Shown: positions 1 to 5,293, numbered from the stretch's first letter. The stretch: 6,930 nt of DNA from Promethearchaeota archaeon (GCA_014729315.1 WJKD01000826.1:1-6930); one strand, 5' to 3'. The notes: generated by a model from the letters alone, not told the origin. Program-made: numbers and translations.

Positions 1-1
1 C

Positions 2-373
2 CCCATTATTATTCAATTATTAGGACTTGGAACCGTTGAAGGGCTTATAATAAGACATTTAGCACCTATCTCAGCAGATGCTATCCTCGATAAATTACCC
101 ATTGTTTTGAGAGGAAGATTTAGTATTGGTTCGAAGAAGTATTGGATATTCCCCAACCTTGGAATTAGGAAAGGAGCGAATACGAGAGCCGCAAGGAAAG
201 TAGAAAAAAACGATATCCTTTATAATCCGAAAACTGATGAACTTGTTTTAATATTCGAAGAGTTAGAAATGCCGAATAAAGTAAATAGAGTAGGAAAAGT
301 ATCAAAAAATGTTCAATTATTTACGAAAGCAAGAAATGGAATGAACGCTAAAATATTTAAGAAAAACCAATAG
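2..373 (+). CDS. Cyclophilin-like fold protein (DUF369 type), 5' end cut by the window
   Basis: The reading frame is open to the left edge, so the N-terminus lies outside the window; 123 residues are visible before the TAA. The visible part has the pattern I associate with the small archaeal cyclophilin-like family (DUF369, Pfam Cyclophil_like). It begins with an APISADAILDKLPI segment and a GRFSIGSKKYWIFP strand. A KVEKNDILYNPKTDELVLIFE stretch follows, and the end contains VNRVGKVSKNVQLF, matching the family's usual 'NVIGKI..NLELF' ending. Such proteins are single-domain beta-barrels of about 120-130 residues, so probably only a few residues are missing. The family resembles cyclophilins in fold, but peptidyl-prolyl isomerase activity is not established for it. 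A TTG at 107 could act as a start but would cut off conserved sequence, so I reject it. The gene ends 34 nt before the membrane protein gene on the same strand. Family assignment is by remembered pattern only. Confidence 0.7.
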   Translation, partial: PIIIQLLGLGTVEGLIIRHLAPISADAILDKLPIVLRGRFSIGSKKYWIFPNLGIRKGANTRAARKVEKNDILYNPKTDELVLIFEELEMPNKVNRVGKVSKNVQLFTKARNGMNAKIFKKNQ

Positions 374-383
374 TTTTGGTTAA

Positions 384-393
384 AATTATAAAT
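384..393 (+). promoter_or_regulatory. Possible TATA element before the VTT-like gene
   Basis: The 34-nt gap between the two genes contains AATTATAAAT, centred about 20 nt before the ATG at 408. No Shine-Dalgarno lies between it and the start. That arrangement would suit a leaderless or nearly leaderless archaeal transcript. In such AT-rich DNA a chance TATA-like string is common, and read-through from the upstream gene is equally possible. Confidence 0.25.
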
Positions 394-407
394 TGTAAAT
401 CATAAAA

Positions 408-1238
408 ATGGCCGTATCAAGATCATTAGTTTTTGTATTCTTGCTTTTTTACGTGAGTATTTTTATTTATTTATTTTTATTTTTCTTCATTCCCGATGTC
501 CAAAGAGCAATAATCCAAGGTAGAAATGATTTAACAAATATTACCGAGGGTTCAAACTACATATGGGCCTTAATAATATCATTTGTTATTTGTTTACTTG
601 GAAGTGCTTCTATAGGCTTTCCTGTTCCTTTTCCTTTTGTTCTTTTCTCTCTGTCTAATTCCATTTTACGAAGATATGCTGGCGAACTTACGGCTATGTT
701 CTGGGCTGAACTGTTCGGAATTGCGATAGTTGGAGGCCTTGGAAGTATACTGGGAGAATATACGAGTTATATGGTGGGTAAGGGGGCTAGAGAAATTGCA
801 GAAAAAGTTGAATCTGAAGTAGTAAATAATGTAAAAGGTTTTGGAAGACTTGTTTTGAACAATCCCACTAGGACATCTCTTTATATTTTTCTTGCAGCTG
901 CAACTCCTGTCCCCGATGATGCACTTATGCTGAGCTTAGGAATGCTCGGAAAAGAAATGGGTTCTGAAAAATATCCTTTTCGAAAGATTATTTTACCCGG
1001 TTGGCTCGGTAAAAATATAACTACTATATCTTATTGTCTATTGCCGTTATTGATTGAATTCGGATTTTTTCTTTCGGGAACTCAATCCAACGACGTATCA
1101 AGTATTATCAGCGAAGCAATAATGCTACTCGTGACGCTAACGATTATGTTCTTCATCTTAGCATTTAATTGGAACCGATATCTTGAAAATCGTATAAAAA
1201 AGCGTACTTCCGCGTCAGAAGATAAATCAAATTCTTAA
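408..1238 (+). CDS. VTT-domain (SNARE-associated/DedA-like) multi-pass membrane protein
   Basis: This 276-residue protein is strongly hydrophobic, with likely membrane segments near residues 7-28, 52-72, 97-122, 155-181, 204-222 and 236-254. The C-terminal tail is charged (NRYLENRIKKR and onward). The core resembles the VTT/DedA fold. A proline-rich re-entrant-like stretch, FPVPFPF (71-77), precedes a glycine-rich helix ending GSILGEYTSYMVGKGA (112-127). A second re-entrant-like stretch, ATPVPDDALMLSLGML (165-180), leads into YPFRKIILPGWLGKNI (189-204). VTT/DedA proteins are implicated in lipid scrambling or proton-coupled membrane homeostasis, but the substrate here cannot be deduced. No Shine-Dalgarno is visible before the ATG. 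It may be co-transcribed with the cyclophilin-like gene 34 nt upstream. The alternative is an unrelated small-transporter family; the paired P-V-P motifs favour VTT. Confidence 0.6.
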   Translation: MAVSRSLVFVFLLFYVSIFIYLFLFFFIPDVQRAIIQGRNDLTNITEGSNYIWALIISFVICLLGSASIGFPVPFPFVLFSLSNSILRRYAGELTAMFWAELFGIAIVGGLGSILGEYTSYMVGKGAREIAEKVESEVVNNVKGFGRLVLNNPTRTSLYIFLAAATPVPDDALMLSLGMLGKEMGSEKYPFRKIILPGWLGKNITTISYCLLPLLIEFGFFLSGTQSNDVSSIISEAIMLLVTLTIMFFILAFNWNRYLENRIKKRTSASEDKSNS

Positions 1239-1242
1239 GCGA

Positions 1243-1282
1243 AACAATAACCCTTAATCTATTAATCGTGGTTGTTATTGTT
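1243..1282. terminator. Inverted repeat between convergent genes, possible bidirectional terminator
   Basis: AACAATAAC (1243-1251) pairs perfectly with GTTATTGTT (1274-1282), and a weaker inner pairing of TTAAT with ATTAA lies between them. The element sits just after the VTT-like stop codon. Its right arm lies inside the last codons of the minus-strand zinc-ribbon gene, where it encodes the Asn run. The position between converging genes suits a transcription end, but there is no T-tract on either side. It may simply be a by-product of the AAC/AAT codons. Confidence 0.25.
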
Positions 1283-1432
1283 CAAGCAGTTTTTGCACAC
1301 GAAGACTACTTTCTTTTTTTTTTCTGCGCTTTCGTCGTAATATACTCGGCGATAGATGTAGTTTTTACATATTTCACATACAGCTGTTGTTCTATCTTCT
1401 TGAATTAATGGTCCTAACTTTTCAAACGTCAT
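1262..1432 (-). CDS. Small four-cysteine zinc-ribbon protein (56 aa)
   Basis: Reading the minus strand from the ATG at 1432 gives 56 residues ending in TAA at 1264-1262. The key feature is two CxxC knuckles: C19-E-I-C22 and C46-K-N-C49. They are separated by 23 residues that include a basic stretch (KKKK, 38-41) followed by the strand VVFV. This spacing is typical of a zinc ribbon binding one zinc ion. The C-terminus is an Asn-rich tail (LNNNNHD). The gene begins 8 nt after the Alba stop codon, so it is very probably the second gene of an Alba operon. There is no Shine-Dalgarno in the gap, so translation may depend on reinitiation or coupling. Nucleic-acid binding is inferred from the fold and the neighbour. 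I do not recognise a named family. The A10 run at codons 37-41 keeps frame as given, but a one-base error there would destroy the second knuckle. Confidence 0.75.
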   Translation of the reverse strand: MTFEKLGPLIQEDRTTAVCEICKNYIYRRVYYDESAEKKKKVVFVCKNCLNNNNHD

Positions 1433-1440
1433 ATATATTT

Positions 1441-1761
1441 TTAGGTATAAGTTTTTGTTTTTAATCTGATCTCGATTTGAGAAACAATATCTTTATTATT
1501 TTGTCTGTTATTTTGCTTTCTTCTATTGCGCCCTCTGCTTTTATAAAAAAACGGTCGACTTCCTAAGGATACATTATCTATTTCAATTCCCGGGTAGAGG
1601 CGTTGTTTGAGAATTTCCGCAATCTCCACAGCAGTTGATATTTCTTGCCCTTCACCTTTAATCAAAAGAGACTTCTGTCCACCAGAAAAAGCAAAGATGG
1701 CGTCTTTGATGATGCGATCACGATCTCGTCTATTCTTTATGTAAATAACTTCATTATTCAT
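1441..1761 (-). CDS. albA: Alba-family DNA/RNA-binding chromatin protein
   Basis: The 106-residue length is slightly above the usual 90-100 for Alba. Alba proteins form dimers that coat DNA and RNA in archaea. The family layout is visible: strand VIYIKN (5-10), helix 1 (about 14-27), strand SLLIKGEG (31-38), and helix 2 ISTAVEIAEILKQRL (41-55), which carries the conserved A-V-E-I-A-E pattern. IEIDNVSLGS (59-68) follows, and the closing strand is IVSQIEIRL (92-100). Two things are unusual. The loop that normally carries the conserved lysine pair (GKKP in Sulfolobus Alba) reads KNRRDRD here. The beta-hairpin arm (about 73-90) is longer than usual and rich in Arg, Asn and Gln (SRGRNRRKQNNRQNNK). 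That arm normally reaches into the minor groove, so the basic extension may change nucleic-acid preference. The zinc-ribbon gene follows directly. The ATG at 1761 lacks a clear Shine-Dalgarno. Confidence 0.87.
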   Translation of the reverse strand: MNNEVIYIKNRRDRDRIIKDAIFAFSGGQKSLLIKGEGQEISTAVEIAEILKQRLYPGIEIDNVSLGSRPFFYKSRGRNRRKQNNRQNNKDIVSQIEIRLKTKTYT

Positions 1762-1909
1762 GAAAAATCAAAATCACTACAAGTTATTGTATTTATTGTA
1801 AAAGAAGGTTCATTTAATGATTATGCTTTACTCAATTTAAAATTTGAGTTCTAGTTAAATAATGGTTTTAAGCTATTTAAACTTACTACTTACTTGCTTA
1901 ATCAATTTG

Positions 1910-2025
1910 AATTTTCTCTTATAAAATATATGAAAGAGCCGCGATAAATAATAGAATATAATGAATGTTAATAATGAAAAATTTTTATTTTCGCAATTTT
2001 TATCTTATCTATATAAGAGAAAATT
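1910..2025. repeat. Perfect 14-bp inverted repeat flanking the divergent promoter region
   Basis: AATTTTCTCTTATA at 1910-1923 is the exact reverse complement of TATAAGAGAAAATT at 2012-2025, with 88 bp between. Each arm contains a TATA-like core followed by AGAGAAAATT. Read outward, the left arm points toward Alba and the right arm toward the kinase. It could be a pair of matched core promoters or a two-site operator. Fourteen exact bases is more than I expect by chance at this spacing, even in AT-rich DNA, but it is not conclusive. Confidence 0.55.
2010..2017 (+). promoter_or_regulatory. TATA-like element for the UPF0200 kinase gene
   Basis: TATATAAG is a good archaeal TATA-box match. It would place transcription start near 2036-2042, leaving a leader of roughly 40-45 nt that carries the Shine-Dalgarno. 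The element overlaps the right arm of the 14-bp inverted repeat. Confidence 0.45.
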
Positions 2026-2071
2026 AATGGATTCTTATTTTTTGATTAGGAGATATCAATTAAAAAAATTC

Positions 2072-2077
2072 AAGGAG
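2072..2077 (+). promoter_or_regulatory. Shine-Dalgarno for the UPF0200 kinase
   Basis: AAGGAG lies 5 nt before the ATG at 2083. It is the clearest ribosome-binding site in the window and fixes the start of the kinase gene. Confidence 0.75.
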
Positions 2078-2082
2078 AAAAA

Positions 2083-2619
2083 ATGGATGTAATTGGCTTT
2101 TGTGGTCTCCCAGGAGCGGGAAAATCTACTGCAATAGAATCTATAAAAGATTTAGGGGAAGTAGTAACTATGGGAGATGTTATAAGGAAAGAAGCAAAAA
2201 AAAGAAATCTAGCACCTACCGATAAAATATTAGGTAAAATAGGGAAAGAATTACGTGAAGAATTTGGATCAGATATAATTGCTAAAAAATGTGTCTTGTA
2301 CATCGAAAATTTGAAATCAGATGTCATATTTGTAGATGGCGTTCGTTCTGTTGAAGAATGTAAAGTTTTTAGGAAAAGATGGGAATTTCCATTGATCTTA
2401 ATCCGGATGGACGATTCAAAAAGATATAAGAATCTCTCTCAAAGAGGAAGGAAAGACGATCCTGAAAGTCTAGAGGATCTTCGGGTTAGAGACCAAAGAG
2501 AAATAGAGTATGGTTTGTCTGAGTTAGTCAAAATTGTAGATTATACAATCTTAAATGATTCTACAATCGAAGAATTAAAAAAGAACACAAGAGAATTTGT
2601 GCTTAAGCTGATTGAATAA
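2083..2619 (+). CDS. UPF0200-family P-loop nucleotide kinase-like protein
   Basis: This 178-residue protein matches the archaeal UPF0200 pattern across its length. The Walker A loop GLPGAGKST (8-16) sits right at the N-terminus. It is followed by MGDVIRKEA (30-38), the conserved GKIGKELREEFGSDIIAKK region (51-69), strand VIFVDGVRS (81-89) with the DG-hydrophobic-R motif, and a LID-like RGRKDDPESLEDLRVRDQRE segment (121-140). The layout resembles adenylate and dephospho-CoA kinases, and database entries often say 'AAA family ATPase' or 'dephospho-CoA kinase-like'. The real phosphate acceptor is, to my knowledge, not established. The start is supported by AAGGAG 5 nt upstream. The gene has its own TATA-like element and ends 11 bp from the convergent PRPP synthetase gene. 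A soluble cytoplasmic enzyme is expected, since no membrane segment is present. Confidence 0.88.
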   Translation: MDVIGFCGLPGAGKSTAIESIKDLGEVVTMGDVIRKEAKKRNLAPTDKILGKIGKELREEFGSDIIAKKCVLYIENLKSDVIFVDGVRSVEECKVFRKRWEFPLILIRMDDSKRYKNLSQRGRKDDPESLEDLRVRDQREIEYGLSELVKIVDYTILNDSTIEELKKNTREFVLKLIE

Positions 2620-2630
2620 CGATTAAACAA

Positions 2631-3536
2631 TTATTTCAAATAATCTGCTATTGCTTTTACCAGAGATACTTTAGCTGCCTCGTTATCGATTGAATCCGTG
2701 CCTACAATAAGCTCTGCTCCTGCATTAAGAATCCGGAACTTTGCCTGTTCTAATAACAATGCGTGGGTTGCAGCTGCTACTATTCTTTTTGCTCCGCTTT
2801 CTCTGGCAATTTTTATAGCATTAGCCATCGTTCCACCTGTAGCAATAATATCGTCTGCTATTACTACATTTTTGTTCTCAAGCCTTAACGAACCTTTCAT
2901 ACTGATCTCGCCGGTTTTCACGTCTCTTTTTTTCTCGAAAAAATCAACGGGAACATCGTCTCCAAAATGTTTAGCAAACTGCTTTGATCTTTCTACCGCT
3001 CCTTCATCTGGTGAAACGACAACAATATTTTCCAAACCTAACGATTTGATATAATCCGCTAAAAGCTTCATTGAATCAATATTTACAACTTTATTGCATA
3101 TAAGTTCTTTAAGCACCTCTGGAGCGTGGACATCGACGACATATAATTCGTCTATTCTCATGCTATCGATGATCCTTAAAACAACATCTGCAAATGCGCA
3201 CTCTCCAGGTCTAAAAATCTTATCTTGTCTCGCGTATGCCAAGTACGGAACCACCACCACCACCTTTGATGCGCCCATTCGTTTAACAGCGTCAATCATC
3301 ATAAAAAGCTCAAAAAGTCTCGAATTTTGATCTCTTGTTGCGCTGGGACCGGTGGATTGAACAATAATAATTTCATTTCCTTCGATGAGTGTCTCGTCTT
3401 CGAGATTAATTCGAAGATAATTCTCCCCATCAGGAAATGTTTTTGTTTCCGTATTTAAGCATTGAACACCTAACTCATGTGATATTTTTACTCCAAGGAT
3501 TTGAGAAGCCGGACCCGCTATAATTATTTTTTCCAT
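2631..3536 (-). CDS. prs: Ribose-phosphate pyrophosphokinase (PRPP synthetase)
   Basis: The enzyme transfers pyrophosphate from ATP to ribose 5-phosphate to make PRPP, the precursor for purine, pyrimidine, histidine and nicotinamide nucleotide synthesis. I start it at the ATG at 3536, giving 301 residues beginning MEKIIIAGPASQ. A TTG two codons earlier is possible but less likely. Counted from this ATG, the hallmarks are FPDGE (34-38), the catalytic flexible loop YLAYARQDKIFRPGE (98-112), VDVHAPE (134-140), and the PRPP-binding loop VVIADDIIATGGTM (224-237), which is complete. The carboxyl end (GTDSIDNEAAKVSLVKAIADYL) is also family-typical. The length is somewhat above the roughly 280-290 residues of many archaeal homologues. 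It lies 37 nt after the hydrolase stop and may be the last gene of the Fe-S scaffold-hydrolase-prs cluster. There is no clear Shine-Dalgarno; an A/T-rich string (AATAGTATAATAAG) just upstream might be its own promoter. Confidence 0.96.
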   Translation of the reverse strand: MEKIIIAGPASQILGVKISHELGVQCLNTETKTFPDGENYLRINLEDETLIEGNEIIIVQSTGPSATRDQNSRLFELFMMIDAVKRMGASKVVVVVPYLAYARQDKIFRPGECAFADVVLRIIDSMRIDELYVVDVHAPEVLKELICNKVVNIDSMKLLADYIKSLGLENIVVVSPDEGAVERSKQFAKHFGDDVPVDFFEKKRDVKTGEISMKGSLRLENKNVVIADDIIATGGTMANAIKIARESGAKRIVAAATHALLLEQAKFRILNAGAELIVGTDSIDNEAAKVSLVKAIADYLK

Positions 3537-3573
3537 TTGCAATCAACTTATTATACTATTTTTAAGATCATTT

Positions 3574-4293
3574 TTATAAGCTCTTTAAAAAATCTAAAGA
3601 TATCTGGAAAATGTCATCTCTATGACCTTTAAAAGAATGACCACCTGTCTCGTATTCGATAGCATTACTTGCCTTTAAACCCAGGTGTTTTTTAATTTCT
3701 GAGAAATTTTCAAATGGTATCCTGGGATCGTCTTTGCAATGAGCTATAAGTATTCTACTATTATTACTCGGAATATCTTTTAGATAGTATTTAGGACTAA
3801 TGAATTTAATGACATCTTCAGGAAATTTAATTCCAATTTTGTGATAATCGTAACGAGCACATAGCGCTATTAGCTTTTGTGCCCTCTCGTCAATAAATCC
3901 TTGTGTGAGAATAATAGCAGCTCCAATACTACGGCCAAATAACGCTATTTTGTTATCAAATATTCTATCTGAGAGATTATTCACGGACCAAGTTATTACA
4001 TGTTTAAGATCAGAAAAGATCTCGTAAATTTGTTTTAACCAATTCTTACCAGTTTGCTTCGCAGTCTCTCCATGAGCGCGGTAATCGTAAGCTAAAACAT
4101 AATAACCGGCATAAGCGAACTTTTCGGTATAATAATTAACAAAATAACTTTCTCGGTTATCTAATAACCCAGGACAATTAATCAGGAGTGGAGCATTTAA
4201 GGGAGTATTTTGGGAATGATAAATGGAAGCCTTAAGATTAATATTATCTTCCTCTATTGGAATCTCTATTTTTTCTTCCTGAATATTTTCCAT
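3574..4293 (-). CDS. Alpha/beta-hydrolase (S9/S33-like serine hydrolase)
   Basis: The 239 residues follow the alpha/beta-hydrolase plan. An early strand-loop LLINCPGLLDNRES (36-49) probably forms the oxyanion region, and YYVLAYDYRAHGET (64-77) is the usual 'D-x-R-G/A-H-G' turn. The nucleophile elbow is GRSIG (120-124) with Ser122. The acid is probably Asp188 or Asp189 in AHCKDDPRIPFEN (184-196), and the catalytic histidine is His219 in GGHSF (217-221). The triad is therefore complete. There is no signal peptide or membrane segment, so a cytoplasmic esterase, acyl-hydrolase or peptidase is likely; the substrate cannot be told. The gene begins 12 nt after the IscU-like stop codon. An AAGGAG in the last codons of that gene (4314-4309) is 15 nt from this ATG, rather far for a Shine-Dalgarno. 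The close spacing supports co-transcription with the scaffold gene, but a functional link to Fe-S assembly is not implied by the family. Confidence 0.87.
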   Translation of the reverse strand: MENIQEEKIEIPIEEDNINLKASIYHSQNTPLNAPLLINCPGLLDNRESYFVNYYTEKFAYAGYYVLAYDYRAHGETAKQTGKNWLKQIYEIFSDLKHVITWSVNNLSDRIFDNKIALFGRSIGAAIILTQGFIDERAQKLIALCARYDYHKIGIKFPEDVIKFISPKYYLKDIPSNNSRILIAHCKDDPRIPFENFSEIKKHLGLKASNAIEYETGGHSFKGHRDDIFQISLDFLKSL

Positions 4294-4305
4294 TATAAAA
4301 AATAA

Positions 4306-4758
4306 TTACTCCTTATTGTTTTTATATTTTTTAATTAGTCGTTTCAAAGTCCTTATCGTTAATTCAGCACAATGTTTATGATCAGCAGGCAGCCCATCCA
4401 GAGCATTGTCTACATCTTTTGGGGTGAGCTTTGCTGCAGAATCGATTGACTTTCCATCAATCATTAATGTGGTTTGACTGCCCGCCGCAACAGAAGCGCC
4501 GCATCCGTCAGTTATAAATTTAGCTTGCTTAATAGTATCGTTTTCGATTTCTAAGAAAAATTGCATTAAATCACCGCAAGGACCTCGGTATCCTATTGAA
4601 TATACATTCTCGCCGTCTGGTAATTTGCCCCAATTAGGAGGATCGTGAAACAATTCAACAATTCGCTCGTTATAATCTTTTAACTCTTGTTGATAAATCT
4701 CTTCTTGTAATTGGTCAACAAATTTATCGAACTCGGTTTTAGATTCCCTATTATCCAT
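4306..4758 (-). CDS. IscU/NifU-N-like iron-sulfur cluster assembly scaffold protein
   Basis: The 150-residue protein carries the three cysteines on which IscU-type scaffolds build [2Fe-2S] clusters: Cys61 in GPCGD (with the conserved Asp63), Cys86 in DGCGAS and Cys130 in HKHCAEL. The NWGKLPDGE region (42-50) before the first cysteine is also typical. It differs from canonical IscU in having about 28 acidic, helical residues ahead of the domain (EFDKFVDQLQEEIYQQELKDY). It also has a LTPKDVDNALDGLPADHKHC segment as found in the anaerobe/archaeal branch of the family. No cysteine desulfurase (IscS/NifS) or Suf gene is in the window, so the sulfur donor must be encoded elsewhere. A weak Shine-Dalgarno AAGG (4769-4766) sits 7 nt before the ATG. 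It is the first gene of a probable three-gene minus-strand cluster with the hydrolase and prs genes. Confidence 0.9.
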   Translation of the reverse strand: MDNRESKTEFDKFVDQLQEEIYQQELKDYNERIVELFHDPPNWGKLPDGENVYSIGYRGPCGDLMQFFLEIENDTIKQAKFITDGCGASVAAGSQTTLMIDGKSIDSAAKLTPKDVDNALDGLPADHKHCAELTIRTLKRLIKKYKNNKE

Positions 4759-4770
4759 TTTAATGCCTTG

Positions 4771-4783
4771 ATATCTTCGATAT
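4771..4783 (-). promoter_or_regulatory. Palindrome at the likely start of the Fe-S scaffold transcript
   Basis: ATATCttcGATAT is a 13-bp palindrome 13-25 nt upstream of the scaffold ATG. It is bracketed by two direct copies of TAATGC (plus strand, 4761-4766 and 4784-4789). If the TATA-like TTTTTAAAC at 4808-4800 is the promoter, the palindrome would lie over the transcription start, a usual operator position. An alternative TATA string (ATTATATC) overlaps the palindrome itself. This is suggestive only. Confidence 0.3.
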
Positions 4784-4819
4784 AATGCTAATTAATTGTG
4801 TTTAAAAATCTTGAAAGTT

Positions 4820-4846
4820 AAAAAAATTTTTAGATTTTCTCTAAAA
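4820..4846 (-). terminator. Hairpin plus T7 terminator of the 93-residue protein gene
   Basis: On the minus strand TTTTAGA (4846-4840) pairs with TCTAAAA (4834-4828) around a 5-nt loop GAAAA. One base later comes a run of seven T (4826-4820). It begins 21 nt after the stop codon of the gene ending at 4868. This is a clean intrinsic-type terminator, and archaeal RNA polymerase also stops at such T-tracts. It indicates that the 93-residue gene is a separate unit from the scaffold-hydrolase-prs cluster. Confidence 0.65.
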
Positions 4847-4867
4847 GAAGTCTTATACAAAAGTCTT

Positions 4868-5149
4868 TCACTTTTCCAGACCTTCTAAATGCTTAAGAAC
4901 ATGTTTTTCTAAGGTCGCATTGAATTGTTCATTTTTGAAATGTCTTTTAACTACATCTAAAATTGAACTGTTGAGACGATTATGTTCCTCAATACAAGGA
5001 CTTCTTTCTAAAAAATCTTCACCGTGACGTAAAGCCGCAAGGTTTTCAGTAATTTTAGTTAGTTCAGTGGCGATTACACCATTCATATAAACTAAATCTG
5101 ATAATAGATTTTTAATATACATCAAAATTGCTATTTCGTCTTTCGTCAT
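4868..5149 (-). CDS. Uncharacterised small helical protein (93 aa)
   Basis: I do not recognise a family. The sequence reads as entirely alpha-helical: a hydrophobic-patterned first helix (EIAILMYIKNLLSDLVYMNGV, roughly 5-25), a second (IATELTKITENLAALRHG, 26-43), then SSILDVVKRHFKNEQ (61-75) and a last helix ATLEKHVLKHLEGLEK (78-93). There is no signal peptide, and the first helix is more amphipathic than transmembrane. Five histidines (42, 56, 70, 83, 87) and one cysteine (52) are present without an obvious metal motif. The heptad-like spacing suggests helical bundling or dimerisation. Support for a real gene comes from its full-length open frame and its own downstream terminator. The ATG at 5149 lacks a Shine-Dalgarno. 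It is divergent from the sugar-transporter gene, with 185 bp between them, so shared regulation is possible but unproven. Confidence 0.65.
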   Translation of the reverse strand: MTKDEIAILMYIKNLLSDLVYMNGVIATELTKITENLAALRHGEDFLERSPCIEEHNRLNSSILDVVKRHFKNEQFNATLEKHVLKHLEGLEK

Positions 5150-5247
5150 AACTTTTCTTTTTTCGCTTTTATTGATTATTAATTTAAAATGAGGGAATAA
5201 ATTTCATATTTATTGATTTCAACGATCTCTTTTTTTCATCGAATAGC

Positions 5248-5260
5248 TTTTATATTTTAA
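5248..5260 (+). promoter_or_regulatory. TATA-like element for the sugar symporter gene
   Basis: TTTTATATTTTAA is centred about 80 nt before the ATG at 5335. It would start transcription near 5280, giving a leader of about 50 nt that includes the 9-bp inverted repeat at 5294-5318. The upstream CATCGAATAG gives no clear BRE. Confidence 0.35.
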
Positions 5261-5293
5261 GCACATATGATCTTAAAATAAATATTTGAAAAA

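Larger units (their letters stand above)
1762..2082. other. Divergent intergenic spacer between Alba and UPF0200 kinase genes
   Basis: This is a 321-bp AT-rich stretch between two genes transcribed away from each other. I find no convincing protein or RNA gene in it. It holds a 14-bp inverted repeat with a TATA-like element in each arm (1910-1923 and 2012-2025). There is another TATA-like string for the minus strand near 1872-1880 (TTTAAATA) and a short imperfect palindrome CTCAA...TTGAG near 1831-1848. A 43-codon plus-strand frame (1961-2092) overlaps the kinase start but has no supporting signal. The Alba transcript could start far upstream, giving a long leader, or close to its ATG from an AATAAATAC string near 1790; the sequence does not decide. 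Confidence 0.6.

Noticed and set aside
1311..1330. Possible frameshift in the zinc-ribbon gene at a homopolymer
   Set aside because: The run is ten A on the minus strand. Counting it exactly gives one continuous frame with both CxxC knuckles, so no frameshift is needed.
1645..1854. Plus-strand open frame of 69 codons
   Set aside because: It runs mostly antisense to Alba, has no family pattern and has no ribosome-binding site.
2070..2327. Minus-strand open frame opposite the kinase
   Set aside because: It is antisense to the well-supported UPF0200 gene, and its composition shows no recognisable protein.
2630..2644. ATTATTTCAAATAAT palindrome at the convergent gene ends
   Set aside because: It is all A/T except one base, overlaps the prs stop codon and has no T-tract after it; probably chance in AT-rich DNA.
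2698..3330. Two plus-strand open frames opposite PRPP synthetase (2698-3054 and 3094-3330)
   Set aside because: They are antisense to a highly conserved enzyme; the Ser/Thr-rich translations reflect the reverse complement of its codons.
3537..3542. TTG start two codons upstream for PRPP synthetase
   Set aside because: The ATG at 3536 gives the family-typical N-terminus; neither start has a Shine-Dalgarno, and ATG is the commoner choice.
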